From contig JACDQH010000003.1 of the NCBI GenBank assembly GCA_018101195.1, forward strand, positions 173,398 to 237,397: DNA of 64,000 bases, in the 5' to 3' direction. This DNA comes from Rickettsiaceae bacterium H1 (GTDB lineage: Bacteria; Pseudomonadota; Alphaproteobacteria; Rickettsiales; Anaplasmataceae). This document shows, in pieces, positions 17,954 through 26,040 of this stretch. A program made the translations under genes and the position numbers. Under the pieces are notes generated by a model. That model searched no databases. It had not been told where the DNA came from and was given only the letters and a program-made list of their open reading frames with translations. Every line of letters begins with the position of its first letter. Position 1 is the stretch's first letter.

Positions 17954-18181
17954 AAACTTTTTTAAGTAAGATTTGCGTATCGTATCATTTTTTGCAAACC
18001 GAACAGATTAAATCTGAAAATAATAAATCAATAACAGACCGGAAAAAAAAATCTAAAAAGAGAAGTAGAAGGACTTTTTTAACAAAAATTTAAACACATA
18101 ATTTTCTTTAAAAATGAAAAATACAAAAAACTTCAATTAATCTTAAAAATAAATGTTAACTCTAAAAATAAAACGCTAAAT

Positions 18182-19040
18182 TTAGCTATTATAAAAAAAC
18201 ATTTCTTTGTTACTTTTCGGCTCCTGAGACGAGAAAACAACACTCTCTAATTTTATATTTTGTATACTACCTTGAATTTCGGTTAACGAAACGGTTTTTA
18301 TTTCATCCAATTCATCAAGTATAGGCTTATTTGTTTTTGCATTAATAAAGTTACTTAACGTTCCATTTAGGCAATTAAAATAAATGCTGTTATCTTTCCC
18401 GTTCAAAACCAAAATATCACCCGATTTTGCATTTTGTTCAATCAACGAACTCTTTCGCCCCAAGGCTGCATCATGATAAAATCAAAAGACTCACCGTTTT
18501 CATCACATGACAATCTAATATTATTTATCAATTCTTGCCTTAGGCTTAACAGTTAATCTAGTTAAACTTTCTTTTTGATCAGATAAAATAACTGCCCTTA
18601 ATATAGCTTGACCAATAATTTCAGATAATTCGTTATCAACTGTTTCCTCTACATTTTCATAAAGTTCGACAAAATTACTTATTACGTTTATCACCCCCTA
18701 TTTGAATAACGGCAAAACCTCCCGATGGAATTGACGCTTGTTTATTTTCTATTTTCCCATTTCTTAAAACTGTGTTGTACGATATAGATTCTTGAGAATT
18801 GTTTCTTAACACCACAACAGGTTCGGTTTTTTCTTTGCCAATATCGAACCGTAAAACACTTTTTCCTTTTGTCCAATAATATTTCCTTGTCTAATACAAT
18901 CCTTCCCACTTGAATTATCTTTTTTTTACCAATTAAATTAGTTTGCTGCCTTAATAGATTTATACTACAAATAGCAGATGTTTTACACTCATATTTTTCA
19001 TTCCATCTTCAAGTAAAACCTCAATTGTTCATGTTACCCT
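18182..19040 (-). pseudogene. Frameshifted remnant of an unknown ~285-codon gene
   Basis: Minus-strand coding blocks join end to end across at least four frame changes: SINLLRQQTNLIGKKKII, then KSVLRFDIGKEKTEPVVVLR running to SGGFAVIQIGGDKRN, then NFVELYENVEETVDNELSEI running to RLTVKPK, then RQELINNIRLSCDENGESFD, then an open block of 93 codons (18463-18182) containing SGDILVLNGKDNSIYFNCLN and ending FFYNS. A beta-rich protein with Asn/Glu-rich loops is implied. I do not recognise it. It lies directly downstream of the cytidine deaminase on the same strand, so it may once have been co-transcribed. Confidence 0.65.
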
Positions 19041-19063
19041 AGTTAAAAAAACAAATTATTACT

Positions 19064-20044
19064 TTACTCAAACAAAATAGGTTTAGGGTTGTAAAAAGTC
19101 GGAATATAATACCCAGTATCACTCAATCTGATATCTACGTTCTCTCCTTTTGCATTCATAAGATGAATTATTATGTCTCGGCCAGCAGAAAATTGTGCTA
19201 AAGTTTGAATAGAAGATAAATTAAGAGGTTGAACGGCATCATCCGGAACTTTCTTTTTTCCCTCGCTCTTTCTATAAGACCACACTTCCGTTACTTCCCG
19301 TTTACCAAATTCACCTATTACAATTGCGACTGCATTTTGCATCGCACTAATATCAACATACGAAGGGTCTTCTACTTTTACTCCAGCAACATAACTATCG
19401 TTATCAAGCTTTAGTAAGAGGGTATCAGAAATACCGGTAATAAAATCAGCCGACTCTAGAGAATTAAGCCAATCGAAAATATCTTTTTGTGATAACTCGA
19501 CACCAGAACGTATTAATTGTTGTTTCACCTGTTCCGCCGAAGGAGGTATGATTTCCTTAATATTTTTTCGTTTGCCTAATAATGTAAACCGGTTGGGAAG
19601 GAACTTTCCGGTCGTAGTAGTTTTTATGGAACCGTTTAACGAAATATAATGAACAGGAACCTCTTCATCGGCAAAATTAACAATTTGCTGCCTGCATTTT
19701 CCGCAACAACTTGCTTCGATATTTCCTTTAGGATCATCGGTGCCTTGTTTTAGCTCTTTAGGTGCTCCCATTAACCAAATTTCTTCTATTTCGACATATT
19801 TCCCCAAAGAAGTTACCATTGCGGCAATACTGCCTTCTTCCGCATGCGTACTTAATCTATGATCAGGATTTTCAACATTAACACCAGCAAAATAATAGTT
19901 TCGTTCATTACTGATTTTTGCTTTAAAAACAGCGGTAACCGCAAAATCAGAATCAGGAACGTAAGCGTTAATTCTTAATTCGTACAACCAATCCTGTACT
20001 TCTTGATCAGTTAATTCTTGACTTGTTCTTCGAAATATTCTCAT
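19064..20044 (-). CDS. cdd: Cytidine deaminase, tandem-domain type
   Basis: It deaminates (deoxy)cytidine to (deoxy)uridine in pyrimidine salvage. The 326 residues form two related halves. The first has the zinc site: HAEEGSIAA near residue 67 with the catalytic Glu, and CCGKCRQ near 113, where the usual Pro before CGxC is Cys. The second half starts with a similar LSQKDIFDWLNSLE helix (compare LTDQEVQDWLYELR in the first) but has AMQNAVAIV where HAE should be and no Cys pair. It is therefore a degenerate structural domain, the dimer-type architecture of E. coli Cdd. A nucleoside deoxyribosyltransferase at 23224 suggests a salvage theme in this region. Confidence 0.88.
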   Translation of the reverse strand: MRIFRRTSQELTDQEVQDWLYELRINAYVPDSDFAVTAVFKAKISNERNYYFAGVNVENPDHRLSTHAEEGSIAAMVTSLGKYVEIEEIWLMGAPKELKQGTDDPKGNIEASCCGKCRQQIVNFADEEVPVHYISLNGSIKTTTTGKFLPNRFTLLGKRKNIKEIIPPSAEQVKQQLIRSGVELSQKDIFDWLNSLESADFITGISDTLLLKLDNDSYVAGVKVEDPSYVDISAMQNAVAIVIGEFGKREVTEVWSYRKSEGKKKVPDDAVQPLNLSSIQTLAQFSAGRDIIIHLMNAKGENVDIRLSDTGYYIPTFYNPKPILFE

Positions 20045-20293
20045 AGGTTGAGTGAATAAAATAAAAGCAATATATTGGATTATTTACCAATTGTAAATAT
20101 CCGTGCTCTTAAAAAGTTTACTACCGAAGTTGTTTTTAAGTTAACCTAAAAAAGCATTAATTCGTGCATTCAATTTAAAATTCTTATACGTCAATCCTTA
20201 ACTTATTTTTTTTAATAAAATGTAATAAATTAAATACTAGATCAGTGATATTAATTTAGCTTACGTTTTACAAAATTTAATTAAAAAGTGATT

Positions 20294-21007
20294 ATGTACA
20301 AAAATATTGCAATCATCGGAACTTCAGGAGCAATAGGGAAAGCATTTTCAGTGCAATTACAACAAACGGTAAAAAAAGTTTATGCCTTTTCTCGAATTTT
20401 ACCTACTAACAAGCTCTCTAACGTCAAGTATTATCAAATTGATTACACCAGCGAATCTTCCATTAAGCAAGCCGCTGCAATTGCTTCAGCCATTTCTCCT
20501 CTTGATTTGGTACTGGTGGCGACCGGAATCTTACATGATGAAAAACTAATTCCCGAAAAATCATTACGTGATATCTCAGCAGAAAAATTTCATCACTTAT
20601 TCACTGCCAACACTATTACTCCAGCCCTAATAGCAAAATATTTTTTATCTAAAATGCACAAAAACAAACGCAGTATTTTTGCTGCTATTTCTGCTCGTGT
20701 TGGAAGTATTTCCGATAATAAAATAGGAGGTTGGTATGGATACCGAGCTTCTAAAGCAGCACTAAATATGATAATTAAAAACATTGCCATCGAAGCAAGT
20801 AGGAATTATAAAGAAGCAATTATCGTAGGTCTACATCCTGGAACGGTAGATAGTAACCTTTCTAAACCTTTCCAAAATCACATACCGAAAAATCAAGTAT
20901 TTACTCCCGAATATTCGGTAAAAAAATTGTTAACAGTACTTGAATCTTTAACAACACCGGATAGTGGAAAATGTTTTGCTTGGGACGGAGCAGAAGTAAA
21001 ACCATAA
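20294..21007 (+). CDS. Short-chain dehydrogenase/reductase
   Basis: An NAD(P)-dependent oxidoreductase of unknown substrate, 237 residues from ATG 20294 (a GTG six bases earlier is possible). The Rossmann motif GTSGAIGKAF is near residue 8 and the catalytic Y-x3-K is present as YGYRASKAAL. The active-site Ser region is ISARVGS. The sequence resembles CsgA/C-factor-like SDRs, as in LVATGILHDE followed by KSLRDIS, common in bacteria near photolyase genes. The photolyase phrB follows 90 bp downstream on the same strand, a pairing seen in other bacteria. Confidence 0.85.
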   Translation: MYKNIAIIGTSGAIGKAFSVQLQQTVKKVYAFSRILPTNKLSNVKYYQIDYTSESSIKQAAAIASAISPLDLVLVATGILHDEKLIPEKSLRDISAEKFHHLFTANTITPALIAKYFLSKMHKNKRSIFAAISARVGSISDNKIGGWYGYRASKAALNMIIKNIAIEASRNYKEAIIVGLHPGTVDSNLSKPFQNHIPKNQVFTPEYSVKKLLTVLESLTTPDSGKCFAWDGAEVKP

Positions 21008-21097
21008 AAACTATTTTTCTACTCTACTGAAATTTAATTACATTAGGTAAACTGAAACCAATATGATATATAAAATGGAATTTTGCTAAAAAAAGAT

Positions 21098-22507
21098 ATG
21101 AGCAAACCTATCGTGATCAATTGGTTTCGCCAAGATTTGCGTATATTTGATAACCCTGCTTTATTTGAAGCATCAAAGCAAGGAACCGTATTATCCGTTT
21201 ACATTCTAGACGATAAAAATACAGAAGATTCTGCCGCAGGTTCTGCTAGCCGTTGGTGGCTTCATTATTCACTCAAATCTCTAAATCATAATTTGGACAG
21301 TAAACTATCATTATATAAAGGCAACCCCTCAACTATCATTCTTGATTTGATTAATCGCTACCCAATCAAAGCAATATTTTGGAACAGATGTTACGAGCCG
21401 TGGCAAATTAACCGTGACAGTAATATTAAACAAAAACTCGAAAACAATGGAATAATAGTTAACAGCTATAACGGATCATTACTGTGGGAACCTTGGGCGG
21501 TTAAAAAAGAAAACGGAAGTCCTTATAAAATTTTTACTCCTTTCTACCGTAAAGTATGTCTGAACGCCGCTGTCCCACGTAAACCGGTGCCTAAACCTGC
21601 AATTATCGAGTTACACCATGATGCTGCAAACTCACTTACCATCAACGATCTATCGTTATTACCTGCCATCAGATGGGATAAAAAAATGGAAAAATATTGG
21701 GATATTGGTGAAGAAGGAGCACAAAAAAGATTATCTCGATTTTTAAACAAAAACATAAAGAACTACAAAAACGGTCGGGATTTACCTGCCAAGGCTTATA
21801 CTTCTCGATTATCCCCTCATTTGCACTTCGGTGAAATATCTCCCCATCAGGTTTGGCATCAAGCAAGAAAACGGGAAAATGATAAAAATATCGATCATTT
21901 TTGTAGTGAACTGGGTTGGCGCGAATTTTCTTATAACCAACTGTATTACAATCCCGAATTATCCGAAGAAAATATACAGAAAAAATTCGATCGATTTCCT
22001 TGGCAAGAAAACAAAAAGCATTTAATTGCATGGCAAAAAGGAAAGACTGGTATTCCGATGGTCGACGCCGGTATGCGCCAACTTTGGGAAACAGGATATA
22101 TGCATAATCGCGCCAGAATGATTGTCGGGTCGTTTTTAGTAAAAAACCTTTTGTTACACTGGAAGCATGGCGAAAGGTGGTTTTGGGATTGTCTGGTTGA
22201 TGCCGATTCAGCGAATAACAGTGTAAGCTGGCAATGGGTAGCGGGATGTGGTACCGATTCCGCACCTTACTTCCGCATTTTCAACCCGGTTACTCAAGGG
22301 CAAAAATTCGATCCCAAAGGAGAGTATGTAAGAAAATTTATACCCGAATTAAAGAATTTACCCGATAAATATTTATTTAGTCCGTGGGAAGCGCCTGAAG
22401 AAATATTGCAAAAAACAAATATCACGTTAGGTGAAAATTATCCCAAGCCGATCATCGACCTTAAATTTACCCGTGAAAGGGCATTAAATGCTTTCAAAAG
22501 CATATGA
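21098..22507 (+). CDS. phrB: Deoxyribodipyrimidine photolyase
   Basis: It repairs cyclobutane pyrimidine dimers using light and FAD. From ATG 21098 it has 469 residues beginning MSKPIVINWFRQDLRI; a TTG 15 bases earlier is less likely. The N-terminal antenna domain is followed by the FAD-binding domain with GWREFSYNQLYYNP, TGIPMVDAGMRQLWETGYMH, RMIVGSFLVKNLL, the VSWQWVAG segment and PYFRIFNPVTQGQKFDP. The conserved class I elements are all present. A light-dependent repair enzyme is unexpected in a strictly intracellular bacterium and hints at a host or stage exposed to light. It pairs with the SDR gene upstream. Confidence 0.95.
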   Translation: MSKPIVINWFRQDLRIFDNPALFEASKQGTVLSVYILDDKNTEDSAAGSASRWWLHYSLKSLNHNLDSKLSLYKGNPSTIILDLINRYPIKAIFWNRCYEPWQINRDSNIKQKLENNGIIVNSYNGSLLWEPWAVKKENGSPYKIFTPFYRKVCLNAAVPRKPVPKPAIIELHHDAANSLTINDLSLLPAIRWDKKMEKYWDIGEEGAQKRLSRFLNKNIKNYKNGRDLPAKAYTSRLSPHLHFGEISPHQVWHQARKRENDKNIDHFCSELGWREFSYNQLYYNPELSEENIQKKFDRFPWQENKKHLIAWQKGKTGIPMVDAGMRQLWETGYMHNRARMIVGSFLVKNLLLHWKHGERWFWDCLVDADSANNSVSWQWVAGCGTDSAPYFRIFNPVTQGQKFDPKGEYVRKFIPELKNLPDKYLFSPWEAPEEILQKTNITLGENYPKPIIDLKFTRERALNAFKSI

Positions 22508-23223
22508 GAAAGAACTGCAGCTGATTCTTTATTAAAATCGATATATTCTTACTCTCTTTTCTTATTAACAAAACTTGATATTTTAGCACATATTAGTATA
22601 TGTCGTGTAATTAATATTATTTTGATATAACTTAAATGTTGCTCGACCATACTATAATTACATATTACAGAAAGACTTTGCAATGATGGGAAAAATGTTT
22701 ACACCCAGAAGTAGATTTTATCGGATCACTTGTCGAAAGATCAAGCAAAGTTTCGGTAATCGAAGCGGCAAAAAATTTTAGCAACACCTTAAAAAATGTC
22801 GAGATAAGATCGGGCTTTAGACCAAATTGTGTCAGAATACGATCTCATGTTAATGAGCTTATCAGGCAAGTTTAAAGCTGTTTTTATTTAAAGCTGTTTT
22901 TTAATGACATTCACAGATCGGCTTTTCTAAAATAGAGTTATTTTACGATAGTAAATCGTGTCAACAAAAAAAGGAAAATTTTTCAAGCGCACAAGATGAG
23001 TAAGATAAGTATTTCAATAATTATTGCAAGAAATTGCTTTGTTTATATTTTATTTTTATAAGTAGTTATTTCGTGAATTACGATAAGCAAGGTTTAACAC
23101 ATTACCTTTATCAAGAACATAAAAGTCCCTATTAATTAATCTACTTCATTATCGGTAATTTTTTTACTTGACATCAAAAATAAAATAATGTAAGTAATTT
23201 ATGAAAAATCCGGAGGAAAAATA
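22508..23223. other. Spacer between phrB and the deoxyribosyltransferase gene
   Basis: Mostly non-coding and very AT-rich. It contains the coding remnant 22687-22875 (separate entry), a short tandem repeat TTTAAAGCTGTTTTTA at about 22871-22905, a possible promoter with a perfect TTGACA at 23168-23173 but only a weak -10 17 bases on, and a seven-codon leader frame 23201-23224. Confidence 0.5.
22687..22875 (+). pseudogene. Start-less coding remnant
   Basis: 62 codons are open between TGA 22684-22686 and TAA 22873-22875, with no start codon in frame. The translation looks like real protein (FIGSLVERSSKVSVIEAAKN, then NTLKNVEIRSGFRPNCVRIR), helical and balanced in composition. I do not recognise it. 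A frameshift upstream could have removed the start: another frame from ATG 22684 or 22687 reads for only ~30 codons. Confidence 0.35.
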
Positions 23224-23961
23224 ATGAATAATAAACAAGGTTATGTTTATCTGGCATCAGGTATTTTTAATGCTGATACTAATTTATACAATGGTTATCT
23301 TGCCCAAACACTAGAAGCAAAGGGTTATAAATGTTTTTTACCTCAAAGAGACGGTTTCGAAGTAGCAAATCTAGCAAAAATTACCGGTTATAAGCCTGAT
23401 TTCATTAATGAAATCTCTCATTACATTCCTTATTTCTTGGATCTAGGTCATTTTATGAGTCGTTCTATTGCAGTAGTAGCTAACCTGGATGAACCGATAG
23501 ATTCGGGAATGACTATTGAAATTGCTTATGCAAAAATTGTCGGTCTTCCCGTAATTGGAGTCAGAACAGATTTACGATCACAATTCGGTAACATCAGTGA
23601 TACTATAGGAATCAACCCTTTTCCAGTAATGCAATGTGACGTGTACATCAAACATCCTACTCCAATCGGTGAATATAAAGATGTTATTAATTCTTTAGAC
23701 AATTTATTTATTGATATTCAAAATCACCTAAAAAAATTACTACAACAAAAGGAAAATAAAATAAACGAGATTGCTACTGACCCTGCACTTGTTAACTTAG
23801 CCAAAGGGGCAGAATTACTATTCTCTGGAATAGGTAGTATAGATAACATTCATACTCAGGAAAATTTGCAAAAGATTATCGATAATTTCGTACATAATCG
23901 ACAAAGCTTTTTTAACCCTTTATTACCGTTATTAGTAAATCTAGAGCAAGATAATAAGTAA
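23224..23961 (+). CDS. Nucleoside 2-deoxyribosyltransferase
   Basis: It exchanges the base of deoxyribonucleosides (nucleoside salvage). 245 residues; the fold is residues ~6-160, with YLASGIFN at the N-terminus and the catalytic region DLGHFMSRSIAVVANLDE followed by DSGMTIEIAYAK. In this family an active-site Glu lies in the GTAXEIG-like segment, here SGMTIEIAYA. The C-terminal ~80 residues form a helical extension of unknown role. The ribosome-binding site GGAGG lies eight bases upstream. A seven-codon leader frame (ATG 23201) ends with TAATG overlapping this start. Together with the cytidine deaminase it suggests scavenging of host deoxynucleosides. Confidence 0.85.
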   Translation: MNNKQGYVYLASGIFNADTNLYNGYLAQTLEAKGYKCFLPQRDGFEVANLAKITGYKPDFINEISHYIPYFLDLGHFMSRSIAVVANLDEPIDSGMTIEIAYAKIVGLPVIGVRTDLRSQFGNISDTIGINPFPVMQCDVYIKHPTPIGEYKDVINSLDNLFIDIQNHLKKLLQQKENKINEIATDPALVNLAKGAELLFSGIGSIDNIHTQENLQKIIDNFVHNRQSFFNPLLPLLVNLEQDNK

Positions 23962-24026
23962 AACAAACACGCAAAATTTTTTATCTTTTTTGCAGAGCTT
24001 AATTCAAGACTATTTTGTACTTAATC

Positions 24027-24053
24027 ACCAATGTTTCACAATGAAACATTGGT
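24027..24053. terminator. Perfect 12 bp hairpin after the deoxyribosyltransferase gene
   Basis: ACCAATGTTTCA and TGAAACATTGGT flank a three-base CAA loop 65 bases after the stop codon. The position suits transcription termination or mRNA 3'-end protection. There is no following T-tract, so a Rho-independent terminator in the strict sense is not supported. It could also be an operator for the ABC gene that starts at 24107. Confidence 0.55.
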
Positions 24054-24106
24054 TAAGACGAAATTTTCAGTTGTTATTAGTAACACATAATCGATATAAT
24101 TAATTT

Positions 24107-25117
24107 ATGTCGTTATTAACAGTACGAAATTTATGCCATAAATATGGCAATTTTCACCTAAAAAACATAAACATCGGTGTTAACAAAAAAGAAATCGTTT
24201 ATATAATAGGAGAATCCGGCTGCGGAAAATCAACAATACTAAAATTAATCGTAGGTTTGGAAAAACCTAAATCGGGTTTTATTACGATCGATAATCAAAC
24301 TTTATGTTCCGATAAACTCTTCGTACCGCCGGAAAAAAGAGGTATAGGAATTATTTTTCAACATCCGTCTCTTTTTCCTCATAAAACCGTCATTGAAAAC
24401 GTTATGTTCGCCATTCGTGATATGGGAAAAAAAGAACAATACGATGCCGCTATGAAAAAGTTAGAAGAAGTAGGAATGAAATCTTATGCCGATAATGCTC
24501 CTCATACGATTTCAGGAGGGCAACAACAGTTGGTAACCATAGCCAGAGCATTAGTACAAAAACCGAAAATAGTTTTATTAGACGAACCGTTTTCCAGCTT
24601 AGACGTAACATTAAAACGAAAAATCAGAGAACAAATGTTACTAATCTTATCCAAGTACAACATACCGATAATTATCGTTACCCATGATCCGGAAGAAGCG
24701 TTGGAAACGGCAGATAAAATATACATAATGAAAAATGGCACCATAATGCAAGAAGGCTCGCCATACGAAATATATTATAACCCGGTAAACGTACACTTTG
24801 CAAAGTTTTTCGGTGTAGTAAATAAAATTCAAGCGGAATATAAAGGCGGAGAATTTACCTCGATATGGGGAAAAATTAAAACGGATCGTTCTCCGCCGTC
24901 ACTACCCTACGTAAGACCAGAAGCAATATTACTTGCCAATCAAAGAGAAGGTATAAAAGCAAAAGTACTAAATGTTCGTTTCTTTAACCGTATAGTCGAC
25001 ATAGCTATCGAAAACGAAACATACCATATGCGATTTACAATTGCTTTATTGCCCAAAAAAGACGATATTATTTATGTAACGCTTGACCAAAAGCAAGTGT
25101 TATTTTTAATCGATTAA
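24107..25117 (+). CDS. ABC transporter ATP-binding protein, probably Fe3+ type
   Basis: 336 residues: an ATPase domain plus a C-terminal ~100-residue TOBE-like extension typical of the FbpC/AfuC, PotA and SugC families. Walker A is GESGCGKST (about residue 35), Q-loop IFQHPSLFPH, signature ISGGQQQLVTIARAL (Q instead of R after SGGQ-Q), Walker B VLLDEPFSSLD, and switch His in VTHDPEEA. The energising subunit alone is present. No permease or binding protein lies beside it, consistent with the dispersed ferric-iron transporters of Rickettsiales, but substrate identity is inference. tatA follows after 15 bases, likely in the same transcript. Confidence 0.85.
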   Translation: MSLLTVRNLCHKYGNFHLKNINIGVNKKEIVYIIGESGCGKSTILKLIVGLEKPKSGFITIDNQTLCSDKLFVPPEKRGIGIIFQHPSLFPHKTVIENVMFAIRDMGKKEQYDAAMKKLEEVGMKSYADNAPHTISGGQQQLVTIARALVQKPKIVLLDEPFSSLDVTLKRKIREQMLLILSKYNIPIIIVTHDPEEALETADKIYIMKNGTIMQEGSPYEIYYNPVNVHFAKFFGVVNKIQAEYKGGEFTSIWGKIKTDRSPPSLPYVRPEAILLANQREGIKAKVLNVRFFNRIVDIAIENETYHMRFTIALLPKKDDIIYVTLDQKQVLFLID

Positions 25118-25132
25118 TTAAAGGAGTTCTTT

Positions 25133-25291
25133 ATGAGTTTAGGTCCATGGCAAGTATTTTTGATATTCGTGATAATATTAATACTATTCGGTGCAGGTAA
25201 ATTACCCCAAGTAATGGGAGATTTAGGCAAAGGAATACGTAGCTTGAAAAAAGGCCTTCGCGATATCGATAATGATGAACCAAACACCTAG
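25133..25291 (+). CDS. tatA: Twin-arginine translocase subunit TatA
   Basis: 52 residues from ATG 25133, preceded by an AAGGAG ribosome-binding site. One N-terminal membrane helix (PWQVFLIFVIILILFGAGKLP, shown to the conserved FG hinge) is followed by the amphipathic helix GDLGKGIRSLKKGLRD and a short acidic tail. This is the standard TatA layout, and its pore exports folded proteins. tatB and tatC are not nearby. It follows the ABC ATPase gene closely and is convergent with def, with a hairpin between them. Confidence 0.9.
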   Translation: MSLGPWQVFLIFVIILILFGAGKLPQVMGDLGKGIRSLKKGLRDIDNDEPNT

Positions 25292-25300
25292 TGAGTTTGG

Positions 25301-25324
25301 GGGCACGTATTTTAATGCGTGCCC
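25301..25324. terminator. Bidirectional hairpin between tatA and def
   Basis: GGGCACG (25301-25307) pairs with CGTGCCC (25318-25324), extended inward by a G-U pair and further A-T pairs. It lies ten bases after the tatA stop and 25 bases before the def stop on the other strand. The location between two convergent genes supports a shared terminator. A T-rich stretch follows at some distance on the plus side only. Confidence 0.65.
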
Positions 25325-25348
25325 GCAGATTCATTCTTCCTTTTCTTG

Positions 25349-25909
25349 TTATTGTGACAATAACTTTTTCACTTTATGTGCTTTTTTTATTGCCATGTCA
25401 TATTTTAACTTGGACAAGTGTTCGATATATAATTTTCCATTTAAGTGGTCTATTTCATGCTGAACACATCTGGCAAGCAAACCTCTTGCTTTGATTACTT
25501 GCTTGTTACCATTATAATCCAAACCCTCAACAGTAATCCTCCTTGGTCTTGATACCTCGCCACGTTGTTTAGGAATGGACAAACAACCTTCTTTAAAAAC
25601 AACAGAATCATCGGAGTACTCGGTAATAACGGGATTAATCACAAAATAAGGACCTCCAACCGCTTTATAATCTTTATATCTGTTAAATTCGTCATATTTG
25701 TCAAAAACATATTTTTCGGGAATTTCCGCAACAAAAATACGCTTGTGAACTCCCACCTGAACGGCAGCAAGACCAACACCATTTGCATCACGCATTGTTT
25801 CCAACATATCGTCCAATAAATTTTTCACCTCCTGATCAACTGTTTCAACTTGTTGAGAGCAAACTAAAAGCCTCTCGTCAGGTGCTACTACAATCGGTAA
25901 TATTGTCAT
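25349..25909 (-). CDS. def: Peptide deformylase
   Basis: It removes the formyl group from nascent N-terminal fMet. I chose ATG 25909 (MTILPIVVAPDERL), giving 186 residues. A start seven codons earlier would add a hydrophobic MVFLFSL stretch not typical of the family. All three signature motifs are intact: GVGLAAVQVG (motif 1), EGCLSIP (motif 2, metal Cys) and QHEIDHLNG (motif 3, HExxH). An insert of about 15 residues between motifs 1 and 2 (DKYDEFNRYKDYKAV) makes it slightly longer than E. coli Def. It is divergent from ftsI, with a tandem-repeat array in the shared upstream region. Confidence 0.95.
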   Translation of the reverse strand: MTILPIVVAPDERLLVCSQQVETVDQEVKNLLDDMLETMRDANGVGLAAVQVGVHKRIFVAEIPEKYVFDKYDEFNRYKDYKAVGGPYFVINPVITEYSDDSVVFKEGCLSIPKQRGEVSRPRRITVEGLDYNGNKQVIKARGLLARCVQHEIDHLNGKLYIEHLSKLKYDMAIKKAHKVKKLLSQ

Positions 25910-25956
25910 TAATGAAAATAAAAATACCATAATAAAATACCATATTAAATCGAAAT

Positions 25957-26040
25957 GTTTATTAATCCAAGAAAAAAGTTTATTAATTCAAGAAAAAAGT
26001 TTATTAATTCAAGAAAAAATGTTTATTAATTCAAGAAAAC
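25957..26040 (+). repeat. Tandem array of four ~21 bp units at the ftsI start
   Basis: The unit GTTTATTAATTCAAGAAAAA(A) begins at 25957, 25978, 25999 and 26021. The first unit has CC for TC, and the third is 22 bases long because of an extra T. The fourth unit is inside ftsI and encodes F-I-N-S-R-K. An ATG preceding the first unit (25955) opens a frame F-I-N-P-R-K-K-F-I-N-S-R-K that is one base out of register with ftsI and stops in unit four. Confidence 0.9.

Noticed and set aside
22508..22680. Possible small structured RNA after phrB
   Set aside because: No hallmark of RNase P RNA, tmRNA, 4.5S or 6S RNA could be found by eye; only AT-rich sequence.
24107..25117. Naming the ABC ATPase fbpC/afuC outright
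   Set aside because: The TOBE-like extension is shared with spermidine, sugar and molybdate importers; without the permease the substrate stays open.
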